Assembly (NCBI GenBank): GCA_963644945.1
Contig: CAVIQK010000002.1
Location: forward strand, 1-64,000
From: CAVIQK01 sp963644945
Lineage (GTDB): Bacteria; Bacillota; Clostridia; Christensenellales; DTU072
Direction of reading: 5' to 3'
DNA: 64,000 nt
Positions within the stretch are counted from its first letter, which is position 1; every line of letters starts with the position of its first letter. A program made the translations under genes and the position numbers. The notes beneath the pieces are model-generated. The model was given only the letters and a program-made list of their open reading frames with translations, was not told where the DNA came from and did no database searches. Shown in pieces: positions 30,001-37,458 of this stretch.

Positions 30001-33000
30001 CAAATCTAACTACGCCATAAGATTCCGCTCCGACAACGGCAAAACCGTCTATGCGGTATTCTCCAACGGTACCGAAAACTTCAATCTTTCGATAGACAAC
30101 GTTTCGCCTATCGTCAAAGCCGACAGTGTGTCATGGCAGTCCTCGGCTCAAGATGCTCTTATCAATATTCAAGAAAACGAATCGGGAATCGGCTCCGTAG
30201 TCGTCGAAGAAATCGACAAGTCAACGGGCGAAGCCATAGCCTACTTTACCGAAAAAGGCGCCTATCAAGGCAAATATAGCGACAGAGGCACCACTCCGTA
30301 CCTTGACATAATGTACGACATTTTGACAATTGCCGACTACTCCGTAATGACCACGATAGAAAATACCGCATACAACGGCAGAGTTTTCCAATATACGGGA
30401 GACACGCAAGGCGCATTTACCAAAAATAAATACTACAAGGTAGACAACGGCACTGCTTCCGAACTAACCGTTACTACGGTTGACAATGCCACGACCTTGA
30501 ATAGCCTCTTGACAAGCGAAAACATAGGCAAATATTACTACTATACAGGCACCAATTCGGGCGATTTCGTCGAAAAAACTCTATATAGAGTAGAAGAAAA
30601 AGACGGCACCCCCGTATTTACCTCACTCACAATAGGCTCGACAAGGACAGTGACCGTTTCGGGTGGCAGTTATTACTTCAAGTTTGGCGAATATAAATAC
30701 GCACTTTATGTAGAAGACAACGTGGGCAATACCGCAGAAGCCACCTACACCCCTAAAGTCGATACCTACATGCCGACCTTATCGGTAGTAGCCATAGCCT
30801 ATGACGATTACGAATCGGTAGATTTTGCCTACAACGAAGACTCGTCTTACACCACCGCCGATATCATCGCAAAAGGTATCAAGGTCTATATGAACGGTGA
30901 TTCTACCACACCTTCGTATTACGTCTTACTTGTCAAAACATCTACCGACTACAAATATTACGTGACAGACGGTAGCACCGTCGAACAAAGCACCTATACC
31001 GACAAAGTGACTGCGGACAAATCATCCTTCACTTACTCTCCGACATCGGCTCATTTTGGCGAAATCACGAGCATTGACTTCTATCCGCACGATGCAAGAA
31101 TCGAAGTCTTTACGAGGACACAAGGACGCGGACATGGTGTAGATCCCGAGTATCTTGCCGAAAACAACGTGTTCTCCACCAAGACCGTTCGCTTCATCGT
31201 AGCCGAATGGACGGTAGGAGCCTCCGGCGGTATATTGTACTACTCCAACGGCACAACCAACGTGACATCCGGATGGAAAGTAATAGAAAGAGTACAGTCC
31301 TTCGATCCCGACCTCACATACAAAGATCTCTCCAACCAAAAAATCTATTTCGAAGCATCTACGGAAGGTCAACAAGACTTCACGTTCTTCTATCGTTCGG
31401 TTTCCAACATAATAGTCTATTACAACTACACATATCACCGTAGCGAAAAGAGTTCGACCACCGCAATAGCAGGCAAAGAATATAATTTCAGCGTGAATAT
31501 TGACCGCACCAGACCTGAAGTCACAGGAGTGGAGTACAACGACGGACAAAATTGGCAATCCAACTTGCAAGGCAAAACCGATTGGTGGACGTACAAAAAC
31601 GGCACCGACGGCATGAAGATAAGATTCACCGTAAGTGACCTAAAATCCGGTATAAATCTCACTTCCGGAGTCGAAAAAGTCTATGTCACCGACAAAAACG
31701 GCACCGAAACAATTTTGACATTGACGGACGGCTACTATGAATTTACAGTCAAAGAAACATCTTCTTACGTAATCACCGCAATCGACAAAGTCGGCAATGT
31801 CTATACTCAAACATTGACACAAGCAGGCGGACAAGACATCAAAGTCGATCTCACCGTTCCCACCCTCACAGTGACAGTCACGTCGGGTGGCGCTACCTAT
31901 ACCGACGGCACTTACGCAACGGCAGACGTCATCTTCGATATAGATGCCACGTTTGGCAATTCGGGTGGCACAATCTACGTCCAACTTTACGACGAAGACA
32001 CCGCCGAATATGTAGACGTCAAGACTTACGACGGACTAGCAATAGATCCCACATTTGAAATCACCGAATTTACCGACGGCTCCAAATATAGAGTCAAAGC
32101 CGTATCGGGTGCGGGAATAGAACTTGTATCCCCTGAATATCTTGTAAAACTAGATAAAATTGCTCCTATCGTAGAAGACATTGTCACCTACAAAGCCGGC
32201 ACCAAAGACATCACCGACGATGCTCTCACAGTTTGGACGACCGAAGCGGTTGACGTATCCTTCACCGTATCCGACCTAGGCACAGGTGTAGATCAAGACA
32301 AAGTCGAACTCGCAATAGGTACGGGCGAATATCAAAAACTCACCCCGACACAAGGCAAATATTATATTACCGACATCAAAGACACTACTCCTTATAGAGT
32401 AAGAATTACCGACCGTGCAGGCAACACCCAAGTTTACACCTACGAATTTTTGGTAGATGCCAAAGATCCCGAACTGACCGCTCCCGAATTTACCTTCTCG
32501 GACGGCACCTCTTACACATTAGGATCATGGTCAACACAAAGCGTCATCGCCACATTCTATGCAACGTTTGCTGTATCTAATCCCGATCTCGTCGGCACGA
32601 TAGAATATCAAAAAGACGGCGGACAATGGCAAGTATTGACGGATACGGCAGTAGAAAAAACCGCAGACGGCAAATATAAATATGTATATACATTTACCGA
32701 CAGTATCGGCACATACAAATTTAGAGCCCACAGCCTTGCAGGCAAGATGAGTGCCGTTTCCGAAGAATATCAAATCAAAGTCGATGCCATCATCCCGTCG
32801 GCTACCGTCGAATTTGACCACGATTTCGATTTAGTCCCGTGGGCAACCGACATGGTTACAGCCACCGTCACCGCCCAATACGGCGTAAGCGGAGCATCCG
32901 TACTTATCTACAAGGACGGAGTACTTGTCCATACCGAAACTTGCCCCGACAATGCCAAAACATACACCTTCAATTACGAAATAGCCACCACCGAAAAAGG

Positions 33001-36000
33001 CACCTACAAATTCGTAGTCAAAAACAACCAAAACATCGAGTCCGATGCTTACGAAAAAGTCGTCCGTTTCGACACGACCTATCCCACCATCAGTTATGCC
33101 ACGACCTACGCAGTCGGCACATGGACCAACACCGATGTCACATTTGACGTCAAAATATCGGTAGGCGACTCTTACCAAAAGATGAGTTACTTCGTAAAAA
33201 TGTTCGGTGAAGAAGAAAAATGCTTGTTCTACACCGATATGAGTGCCACGTTTATGAATGTTGACACTAGCATAACCGACCTAAATTATGCGGACGGCTT
33301 CTTGACCTTCAAATATACGATCAAAGCCGATGCATCGACCAAGCCCGTAGTCATGACCTCGTTTGTATCGAGAGTGGTTGTCGGCAACGGCAGATTCGAC
33401 AGAAATGCCTCCTACGAAGAAGAAAACAGCGTCCTTATAGATAAATTCACCCCCACCGTTTCCCTAGTGTCTATGAAGAAATCGGGACTTGACACCGATT
33501 ACACCGAAAACGAGTGGTCCATGCGACAAATAGAATTCACCTTCTCCGTCACTTATTATCAGTCCGGCGCCACCCTCCGTTATTCCCTTGACGGCACCAC
33601 CTTCAACACCGATTCTATCGTAAGAAAAGGCACCGTCCAAGAAGACCTTGTTGAGATAGACGGCACATATTACAACAAATTCACCGTCACTTACGTTTAT
33701 ACGGTATCTACCGACCTAGACGGAACAATATCCTTCAAAGCCGAGTCCGGAGCAGGCACCGAAACCGACATAATAACAAAAGGAGTTCGCTACGACCGTA
33801 TCGATCCTTCGATCTCGACAATAACATATCTAAGAGCCGATGCACTAAACAACTATACCGACACTTACAACCCCGAAATCGTAGGCACTATAGCCGACGA
33901 AAAAGTCAAAGTCTCATTCACCGCCCAAGATGTTTCCTATGGCGGAGTATTGTCCGGTATAAGTTCTGTGACCGTCACAAAAGACGGAACCCCCGTTGAC
34001 CTAAATCAAGACGGCACTACATATTGGTTCTTCGTCACCGATTCCAACGCTTACCAAATCATTGCCCTCGACAATTCGGGAAGAACGACCTCTCGCACAA
34101 TAAAAATAGGTGTAGATTCGATAAAACCCGACCTCAAAGTCGCAGTCAACGGCTCGTATGACGACGGCAAAGGCTACTCGTTCACCTCGATTCCCACTTC
34201 TTGGGCAACCGCACCTCTCACGTTTGATTTCTTCAACACGACTTACGGCACCAGCGGAATGACCGTCAAATATTCCTTCAATTACGACTCGTCCAACGAA
34301 GACGGAGCCACATGGTACGTTGTGGACAAATCGGGAATTTTGACCTTAAAAGAGAAGATTACATACGAAGATCACATTTCCTTCGTAGCAGTATCGGGAG
34401 CAGGTCTAAAATCAGAAATAGTCACCGTCAATCTAAAACTTGACATGCGTGAATATACAATGACCATAAAACAATATGTCGGAAGTCATGTAGGATCTTA
34501 TGCCTTAGTCGAAGTTCTATCCACGAAATCGACAGTATTTACACGTATGCAACAAATCACTCTTGGCTATCTCGAAAACAGCGGTTACACCTACAATTAT
34601 CGCATAGTCAACGGTGAAAGAATTGACCTAAAACCCGACGAAATCGACAAAACATTTACCGTCACCGTAGGTAGCCTTACCGAGGGCAAAGACCTCAATA
34701 TCGAAATATTCTTCAAAGAAACAGTCTATGCCGAGAGTTTGACCGACAAGATTACGCAATACATAAAAGGTTCCACCCCCGTCGATCCCGTCAAGATCAC
34801 CGACTCCAACAAAGTAGCGGTCAACTTCGTACCTACATATACTTCGGTAGCCACAGGCAATACCACAAGTGACATCGAAGAAATAGGCACGACCGAACTT
34901 TTACCGCTAGGCAAATACACCTTGACACTACAAGTCATCGACACAAGCAACTATATTCTCTCGCCCTTCACCCAAGAAGTCGAAATTCTCTACTTCGACA
35001 CTCAAGGCACCGAAGACGATCCTTATAGAATATATACCGCCCAAGACCTATCCTACATGAGTGCAAGCATATACAACCTAGCCGAAAAATATTTTGTACT
35101 TGCAAGCGACATAGTGCTAGATGCAATTACGACATCCGACCTTACCATGAAATCCAACCTTGACGGTCGCAACTATACCATATCTTATTCGGCTCTCTAC
35201 ACCACCAATCAAGTGGTAGCACGTCCGATATTTGCTATAGTAGAAGGCACTATCAAGAATCTAGGCATCAAGACGGGTAGTGTCACCATGACTATGGACG
35301 GAGCCACAATGTTCGGTGTACTCACAAACGTACTAAAAGGCACTGTCAAAAACTCCTTCGTAGTCACCGACATAACATTTGCAGAAGAAACTTTGTCGCA
35401 AGACACTTTCATCGGCGGACTTGTCGCTACGACCGAATCGGGCGCCATAATAGACACCGTATTTACCGATGCATATATCGATGCCAAAGCCCTAAAAGGT
35501 TCGGTAAATATAGGCGGTATAGCGGGTAAGAACACCGATACACAAATATCCTCGTCCTTCTCGATAGCCACATTGTTCGGATCAAGTACGGCAAAAGCCT
35601 ACATGATTTCCGACGGCATAACCTTATCCCCGATTACATCTACCAATCGCCTTACCGAAAACAAAGTTGTTGACGGCAACATTTACCTTGGCGGCGAATA
35701 TCAAGGGGAGAAAGGCAACGTCACCTATTACGAGTTATATACGGCACTTACCGACACTTACGGCAACTTCAAGATAACATTGTCAAGTGACCAAAATTCA
35801 GCCGACATGACCTCGGTCAAAGACTTGGTAAAAGACCGTTTCGACACATTCGGACAAAACAGTTACGACTATGTTGACGGCAACATCCGTTTTGAAATCA
35901 AAACAGAACAAGACTTCCGCAACATTGACAAATTCTTGTGGGCAGACTACATCCAAACAGCCGACTTGACCATTACCGAAAAGACCTCCGTTGCAAAAGG

Positions 36001-37447
36001 CGGACTATTTAGAGGTACTTATGACGGTGGCGGAAGAAAGATAACCTATTCGATAGATTCCCTTGACGACGATTATGCCTTGTTTGACAAAGTAAGCGGT
36101 ACGATCAAGAACGTCTATCTCCAAAATATCGAGATCAATGCTCACCTCACATCCTCCGACAAGACCGTAGCAAGCCTTGTAAGAGAACTAGAAGGCGGTA
36201 CGGTTGAAAGCATCGTTTCAGGCGGTAGCATCCAAGTTTCCACCCTTGACGGTGTATCCGGAATAAGAGTATCGGCACTTGTCGGCATCTCTAACGGCGG
36301 TACGATTAGAAACGTCGTCACCACCGCATACGTAAAAGTAGAGGGCGACGGCATCATAATAGGTGCAGTCGTAGGCGAAGCCATCAATTCCACAACAGAC
36401 GGCTTATATGCGGTATCTACCGTCAATTCTATCGGCAATGCCCAAATAGGCTCCATAATAGGAAGAGCCGAAAACACCGTCTTCAACAAGGGTTATGCGT
36501 TTGACGGCAATGCTTACCAAAACGGTGCGACAGTCAACAAATTTGTCGGCAACATGTCGGATACCGACACGACCTACGAATATACCACAATTACAAAATT
36601 GATGGACAAAGTCAGCGGTTATATAATAATGAACGGCGAAGACGTTTACACAGGCTATGACGTCTTTGTAAGCGATGCACTCGAAGCCATGTTCGAAGGC
36701 GAATTCGAAAGCGGTATCGGCACAATAGACGATCCGTTCGTTCTATCGAAGAAAGAAGATTTTGCCAAGATTTCGAGATATATGTACGCTCACTACAAGA
36801 TAGATCTCGGTGGCAAAGAATCGATAGAATTTGCCGACGGCGAATGGACGACAATAGGTGTAGGCATGAACTTCACCGGTAGCATAACCGGCACATCCTA
36901 TTACGACACATACGGCTATCCGCACACGATCACGCTCTCCGGTATCAACGGCACGTTTGTTGACAAAAATATGGGTACTATCTCCAACTTCAAACTTGTA
37001 GGATACATAGACGAAGTTTTGGACGGTGACTCTGTTTACGGCATTGTAGCAAATGTAAACCAAGGCACCATCGAAAAAATAGAAGTAGCCACCACCGTCT
37101 ATCTTACGGTAAAAGGCTCCAAGACTCTCACTTTCGGAGCGCTCGCAGGCGAAAACAGTGGCACCATAGCAGAATCTAGCGTGACGATCAACGGCACAGT
37201 CAAATCTTACCAAGTCACCATTGGCGGAATTGTAGGTAATTCCACCGCAGGCACTCTCAAAAACAACTCTTCCTATGGCGATCTAACGGTTTACTCGTCA
37301 AGAATAGCAGGAAAAGCCACCGTCAAAGCGCTATACGGAGCAGTAGGCACTTCGACAATTACCAGAATAGCAGACAACAAAGACGTCCTAGGCATCACAA
37401 TATCAGTCAACGAAACGGTACTAGATTCGACCGAAAACGCACTATAA
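15011..37447 (+). CDS. Giant exported GLUG/MBG/Ig-like repeat protein (7478 aa)
   Basis: A signal or anchor helix (about residues 10-33, ending VVFA) is followed by: beta-helix-like GLUG modules (about 50-2750) with recurring FDGQGHT, GLFGG and GTIENV motifs; MBG/YGX domains (about 3550-4150; for example TTYGDAIDSLGY and LTIEKRSITVK); many Ig-like domains with DKxAP and DxAGN motifs (about 2950-3250 and 4850-6480); and two more GLUG modules at the C end, beginning GTEDDPYRIYT near 6666 and GTIDDPFVLS near 7236. The first two GLUG modules share a 234-bp identical stretch. There is no LPXTG motif, C-terminal membrane helix or lipobox, so retention may be through the N-terminal helix or non-covalent wall binding (inference). 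Likely roles are adhesion or surface-layer-like shielding. It has a consensus promoter and AGGAG site and leads an operon with glycosidases. Confidence 0.9.
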   Translation: MLKNLLSKKFVLTTITLLVVFAIVIAGVVFAVQKANDQEGRTDTVVPTRTDAGVHGSMNYIVGKVGVGYSSSAETSISTAADFASTISNANFSGSAKLTTDITLTSTNQSSLFGIVTNSGTFDGQGHTITLSGDIARSYASGSHYSAQYTEKAITYVGLFGGMGNGATVKNVTIVVDGSVTLTSNTASLFASGLIFGWGRNATIENVKIVIKEGATFKAVETLTDAGETALGLFSGIGGHVGYGSSSYSSASTLTLNNCQAVIDGSLILQHASCSTSNQDHVALGGLIGKSDKTTFNGCGLFGKGKIDLQSATSCWTGVGGFIGFMRASSAKGNSQFIFNSGTAEFSGSQFIGYTGTLGATNGAPSELRIGIILGDGNGLSGVTVPTVYSSYSLTSSTKGQTSAETTYTAGSSDFTHTSGYGCTVTVSSNYTVAPQLNFTSLTTGEFLMNPLYTASSSTLGSPAIYYTGSNTATIKGLASASGAAWSGNGYATLSTENASFSFVTDVADQVRVGEVSSSYVGSGTEISSWSSYSPTGNIRLSTDVTADSFKTGNFSGTFDGQGHTVYVSSISQTFSASQTTDYSGGALTHAGLLGGRATGGTVKNLKIVIKSGTSITATSTATSMFAAGLLFGWAENVTIQNVQIVVEEGATFKAVETQTAAGETALGLVAGIGGEYDDSTSLVMKNVQIVLNGSLILQHASCDDSTADHIGLGGFVGKSDKTTFDGCGLFGKGKIDLQSASSCWTGVGGFIGFMRTSTASGKNSFTFNIGTAEFSGSQFIGYTGTLGATNGAPSELRIGIILGDGNGLSGVTVPTVYSSYSLTSSTKGQTSAETTYTAGSSDFTHTSGYGTVTVSSNHTIDATDAVFNGKFSPSLGFSEGLVATYIGDLAVVGISAASGASYIQDGDYVALQENADSAFTWTIYEYEYSWDAGKTVEEAGSVYTGYSADKSAYVQDISTVEQWKNVFINGNGTSKYYRLTADLEITDFQGSDVTFTGYLDGQGHTVTLKGTSWSKTSTTTIGNTSYTLYGGVAGINQGTIRNLKIALGSDITVASGNNVFGGVVAKNSGTIENVSVFYNGTTTVPGGLVGGIVGFLDGGTINYVKAEIDGTLKLTTSGVTCTLKNLGGIVGYSSGGIINLATLKGNGTLTSECTTDTWLGKIIAINQNGVDGITATATKVLAFIDAFKGTFTYGQTSASATLIGTGTGSYNITLYTLYNLSYGSAPTKMFIDTDTAHVVMDTTWDGTTPTDETTSTTAQVYITYTSSGVVKASFSDESFSYDAKTYDGKRVYFSSSTFGTYQLNWLETLDSTSFKSYLQDSGTVAGGMKALGEDVAIDSTFSIGAKTVQAGSGIDGAGMTVTIKGDLTLTDTGIFGAVNNGTLQNINIVVEGNLTLSGSDSLGLVTAENQGTISRVSVTVKGSVIMSDATNIGLVVGKNTGSVNLSSVTVSGTAKLQGTTLNAGGLVGQNSGSTSSVTNSTLTVSSGSTLYADGTSTLNFGGIVGSTDSGTVSGNTSTINGTLNANSSTTSLNATTVNEGGLIGYISNATAKYNTIEGSGQIAINGNNLSGMAVGSAFGYASGSSTFAPSVLYTYTGTQPIFDAGSSAKQGQIIGNLDGTDASVSVYYYNSGKITNFIGNTTDDSRVDHNRVDSSAVSDVILSVSGTTDSTYQVIATSTKPFYGIKNEHYATYDKNLGAVIISQSTGSEAISWKWVDSYDGNTILNETVVYGSDYMTLTVPTYTDGYMTDYGRIIAGYGIVSTAFKIENKTSLNTWLGITKTEVDGNVLYQNGSTSYTKDQYEYAYLSADISIDDTVFFNTQGVLAEDRTLDGAGHTISSTKNDDSWSGTNNKSAYIIGTGETDLLAEYGLAKLASSTSQPVAITSGLMAVNKGTIKNVIYKVPSGINQFTNDAQIGTSSVGATGINWIHGFVCGINKGTIENVSVIIGGDVRLHTNSNGTHSRTYLMGGVTGYNYGGTISYASTTVNGTFNHSPRGGAAMFGGVVGFSSGGTLEYLKFDGTGTVKLNDLRMSNASTSDFHNAYYMGGILGAGNNTTTTAVYTLQNIESTRTKLQYFYNGFTGTYLTDKGSGSTDSIQFGLIAGRVTYTGGMNASSNPLIKGVMFIEDGTTYQWAKKGTSVGSYTYSNISGKTLTPFGGIDCTVASCVFSGVAIKHFTAMAYNGYFDYWTRKDSNNNGFAVEFSSPALLNSVTVSGVSGVSYKSDEYRVYFPSSVISSQSSSFLAETITPTLKTSSGISAAKGFYDYGKATTTVTSGTAITSSTYFPLSGSDTYYLTGNTTVSLDSYFKDDRYNASFSGKIYGNGYTLTLQVSGEKYKELSNSCGSSGVGDGGNANVTQGWLITNFTSGGLIQDLNIVISGSYYQTKQRTGNLDKASENQHRYTGLIGSMVSGTTITNCTVTNSGTIGCLQGNTAGNRATDYGRLSAGSLVGFFGGGTISKVKLNMNGGTVRLNGYHTSKDYKPDGYAGGLVGYMTGGTLSEIILTGTGTISASNCYGSTACALVGKVTGGTIKNIFLNGCSYTRTIAEQVTNDGTGLTCGGSSSGLYYFGTSNQDTSSFGGSWTPLYYSNLLTTDLTATATVSTGLDASTFSGSSASMYVDWYAGINNSDFKAREYYAVRNKHRGNFFWAMGETEYVTQELSSGLFTINTADHNLHNALKVGTKTRLMIVDGQGHIVDGSSIRMLESRYYDGTNKAYASFDTIEEAINIGLITSEQVSYMTDLEKEIFLQNKYQYSYQIFDLSGTTPLTYSSWAVNNDYSELEKGITLTDIFPSDTAYTLSSPSAKTVGSTSYYLYNQDALVLAKTADTTLNSYSQRIKSVGLIATPAYSTTFSEESTVSFFIPLGEDDAINALKFWSSATGGKQLLATKYYETNSYSSAGSESAGGITYTFNTEDLRGGTTYYVEGQKQNSAGDYITVTGRVSVKTMIDTKAPIIGILNSDGSVRTDITADDVTYVDDDGDGVIDYGKINLYVKDVSMTEAEMGVSDTSGYTISTSPLTAAANLSVSYTEDKYGILYEIILRDSANITFRATDGLDRTTTAKFAIDIVAPSLIVNAQISTYDTQKFINNPSHKIYISSITDNLTGQSALKSSLTWEVYDLTTSTVIASSTTNGQNLGDDLAITLPLKDVYSKNARIRVTVKDECNNATTYEEDGVLIDTREYRVYYGESLITKENISLTASPVISVNYGTGGSAILQSDSKGYWTLHRFDSFSVQNVASRSGLTYLGFGMDVDYYTKSTIKDLDLADESLEIAVKSNQTITLDGNTYGSVDMSAPSKTMVEVKAIFFYTVALDIQISLDSVIETEISGSDISTNGIVKSISRTVSGSTSNSAVVTPSNFTNYINMEVKDEDGNDVSVIKKSEKGSYTITFSVRNDLGFDNYYTIGSTSSVFTVNVITATDEEVSFSLGEKDTVSLTYGTTTYGGQWGAADSVYDSSYKYGWSISTILDEMYKAGDLVYSGNTSVYDEYTAKYGHSMFSDLKYTVIKSGAVVSSDIVDTGTYNVTVQFKSKIDGVEPSQYTYRGSKQFTVKITPSSFTVSPYSETTTYGDAIDSLGYDVDWQNVSPRDKVKINKEYSLNSTTGEVYYIASTGAHVKVGRFVSSENVVKLFEGTTYEKSYSVVSSTSTTVTISTFEFREGVISTAPISTTTRRNAGEYVGTDGIILSGGSSQNYNILIDRAGDLTIEKRSITVKIIDKVKYYNQEDPAVYDWELTSGSFGYTDGMTDFTTNITREQSSTGTDQVGTHYVLSGTVQNDNYIVTVQNGVLSVEALTLEYFVSGDKNMYYGTTKDYFGTFTVKVVNAKRDDNVTAVIYYLLGYTSGNNPIYIRKEGDNYIGLNATATDAMSGVENGYFKGKLTTSENEAVATHKIEWVKQGSYAYRVVASSTDENFSKNYTNATADYTASITGLKLYVVASDQIVVYKQKIDSIPKENVNYTLEGVDTGDTVTVSGLNISTISEIGSYGYGKHVGQITVGGLSYTSSKGLTYEIVYVYGSLTVEKATVNLTWNAVNSQVYTGSSFNDYFTSSVKADNNLVDGRLSFEFYDASGNRVTEIKNAGGYYIRAYLPTTEYLDYRVENFKLDTDDEYFYVNIDKQSLYLEAFGEKYWNSRNDTSKNTTNNYKRFVGSYSLSSILKEATDYLLLKNYSGGTVNSYLASDFSTWQFVVSSETGSASITYNTYGGSSANVLPSTALNGTYEVKVIVPESVNYYGLTERVMFKVTSSENNVTYWSSTGKKAGGYYTISKSSVSLSNLSTNAGYIAGHGSNGTIHKDPNGSTGSMLKSNSSEGYSPEWSLFYINIELSDEYYMLALQGKLRLTVSGAGKTYREYGTAYYYNNTDGLGVVVRGIGDAQNYSFGSASGESSIDPSSTSITKNNVFGTVSGLSNTYGSSTVVAPSTGNTVTQNFSLSWTPSQSSYRIYFLGWAQAEDYCTPYTYALVWSKRGWLDYEYSGLQISAEVLDTTASTYSQATLDKSTTSESQNTISFNKSTASSTVLNTTSKFFVLSGTTYYYNGSTVYYDAAKQKAVEGWSVNETANLIQVTMRTVYNASARSWRFVVGSESAVGINPSTFSIKVRRLSGVETWSVKTGEIYVTDISSLYNKITFETRLLPDDVVSMTAYSIQNYAGTTSSISGSAVLLDNNLTGATDNALQVSTSSASGYTDFEFDKWYKSPQYLAFKVQEDTTSGFSGLDENDIKVYYFNASGVKTYISSQKVDTETSSGIVTAINMRTTAVLDTCGYYYIEAQDKQGNIVVYTFYFHYDPTTEANLTLTIDPDGAVKTDTWYSDNVEIIATVNIDFDNNIDLSIGKIQYLATASDVYSDGTYSSSAYTDKWRSMTLTYDEKYGYNSKLTLTDSSETYLVFRYLTGAGNVIYKNLGLVKIDKQEPEIGVTVASPSTDELVLSGKWTKGDVSFYITGLAGISGGVLEYTTGGKDSTTWYNYGSASQPATFTYNYDKATRLYTAEIRVSTQSYIKSNYAIRFRSDNGKTVYAVFSNGTENFNLSIDNVSPIVKADSVSWQSSAQDALINIQENESGIGSVVVEEIDKSTGEAIAYFTEKGAYQGKYSDRGTTPYLDIMYDILTIADYSVMTTIENTAYNGRVFQYTGDTQGAFTKNKYYKVDNGTASELTVTTVDNATTLNSLLTSENIGKYYYYTGTNSGDFVEKTLYRVEEKDGTPVFTSLTIGSTRTVTVSGGSYYFKFGEYKYALYVEDNVGNTAEATYTPKVDTYMPTLSVVAIAYDDYESVDFAYNEDSSYTTADIIAKGIKVYMNGDSTTPSYYVLLVKTSTDYKYYVTDGSTVEQSTYTDKVTADKSSFTYSPTSAHFGEITSIDFYPHDARIEVFTRTQGRGHGVDPEYLAENNVFSTKTVRFIVAEWTVGASGGILYYSNGTTNVTSGWKVIERVQSFDPDLTYKDLSNQKIYFEASTEGQQDFTFFYRSVSNIIVYYNYTYHRSEKSSTTAIAGKEYNFSVNIDRTRPEVTGVEYNDGQNWQSNLQGKTDWWTYKNGTDGMKIRFTVSDLKSGINLTSGVEKVYVTDKNGTETILTLTDGYYEFTVKETSSYVITAIDKVGNVYTQTLTQAGGQDIKVDLTVPTLTVTVTSGGATYTDGTYATADVIFDIDATFGNSGGTIYVQLYDEDTAEYVDVKTYDGLAIDPTFEITEFTDGSKYRVKAVSGAGIELVSPEYLVKLDKIAPIVEDIVTYKAGTKDITDDALTVWTTEAVDVSFTVSDLGTGVDQDKVELAIGTGEYQKLTPTQGKYYITDIKDTTPYRVRITDRAGNTQVYTYEFLVDAKDPELTAPEFTFSDGTSYTLGSWSTQSVIATFYATFAVSNPDLVGTIEYQKDGGQWQVLTDTAVEKTADGKYKYVYTFTDSIGTYKFRAHSLAGKMSAVSEEYQIKVDAIIPSATVEFDHDFDLVPWATDMVTATVTAQYGVSGASVLIYKDGVLVHTETCPDNAKTYTFNYEIATTEKGTYKFVVKNNQNIESDAYEKVVRFDTTYPTISYATTYAVGTWTNTDVTFDVKISVGDSYQKMSYFVKMFGEEEKCLFYTDMSATFMNVDTSITDLNYADGFLTFKYTIKADASTKPVVMTSFVSRVVVGNGRFDRNASYEEENSVLIDKFTPTVSLVSMKKSGLDTDYTENEWSMRQIEFTFSVTYYQSGATLRYSLDGTTFNTDSIVRKGTVQEDLVEIDGTYYNKFTVTYVYTVSTDLDGTISFKAESGAGTETDIITKGVRYDRIDPSISTITYLRADALNNYTDTYNPEIVGTIADEKVKVSFTAQDVSYGGVLSGISSVTVTKDGTPVDLNQDGTTYWFFVTDSNAYQIIALDNSGRTTSRTIKIGVDSIKPDLKVAVNGSYDDGKGYSFTSIPTSWATAPLTFDFFNTTYGTSGMTVKYSFNYDSSNEDGATWYVVDKSGILTLKEKITYEDHISFVAVSGAGLKSEIVTVNLKLDMREYTMTIKQYVGSHVGSYALVEVLSTKSTVFTRMQQITLGYLENSGYTYNYRIVNGERIDLKPDEIDKTFTVTVGSLTEGKDLNIEIFFKETVYAESLTDKITQYIKGSTPVDPVKITDSNKVAVNFVPTYTSVATGNTTSDIEEIGTTELLPLGKYTLTLQVIDTSNYILSPFTQEVEILYFDTQGTEDDPYRIYTAQDLSYMSASIYNLAEKYFVLASDIVLDAITTSDLTMKSNLDGRNYTISYSALYTTNQVVARPIFAIVEGTIKNLGIKTGSVTMTMDGATMFGVLTNVLKGTVKNSFVVTDITFAEETLSQDTFIGGLVATTESGAIIDTVFTDAYIDAKALKGSVNIGGIAGKNTDTQISSSFSIATLFGSSTAKAYMISDGITLSPITSTNRLTENKVVDGNIYLGGEYQGEKGNVTYYELYTALTDTYGNFKITLSSDQNSADMTSVKDLVKDRFDTFGQNSYDYVDGNIRFEIKTEQDFRNIDKFLWADYIQTADLTITEKTSVAKGGLFRGTYDGGGRKITYSIDSLDDDYALFDKVSGTIKNVYLQNIEINAHLTSSDKTVASLVRELEGGTVESIVSGGSIQVSTLDGVSGIRVSALVGISNGGTIRNVVTTAYVKVEGDGIIIGAVVGEAINSTTDGLYAVSTVNSIGNAQIGSIIGRAENTVFNKGYAFDGNAYQNGATVNKFVGNMSDTDTTYEYTTITKLMDKVSGYIIMNGEDVYTGYDVFVSDALEAMFEGEFESGIGTIDDPFVLSKKEDFAKISRYMYAHYKIDLGGKESIEFADGEWTTIGVGMNFTGSITGTSYYDTYGYPHTITLSGINGTFVDKNMGTISNFKLVGYIDEVLDGDSVYGIVANVNQGTIEKIEVATTVYLTVKGSKTLTFGALAGENSGTIAESSVTINGTVKSYQVTIGGIVGNSTAGTLKNNSSYGDLTVYSSRIAGKATVKALYGAVGTSTITRIADNKDVLGITISVNETVLDSTENAL
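16033..16266 (+). repeat. 234-bp exact direct repeat, copy 1
   Basis: This stretch is identical base for base to 17320-17553. The copies are 1287 bp apart, exactly 429 codons, so the repeat is in frame within the giant gene (residues about 341-418). Flanking parts of the same GLUG modules are similar but clearly diverged. Confidence 0.97.
17320..17553 (+). repeat. 234-bp exact direct repeat, copy 2
   Basis: Second copy of the exact in-frame repeat at 16033-16266 (residues about 770-847). Identity stops sharply at both ends, where the copies differ within one or two bases. Confidence 0.97.
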
Positions 37448-37458
37448 AGGAAAAGACA

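Noticed and set aside
31022..31570. Minus-strand ORF of 182 codons inside the giant gene, and many similar antisense ORFs
   Set aside because: It lies fully antisense to clear repeat domains, has no promoter or ribosome binding site, and its composition is the complement of the sense codon bias.
37350..37447. Sortase-type anchor at the end of the giant protein
   Set aside because: No LPXTG-like motif, hydrophobic helix or positively charged tail is present before the stop.
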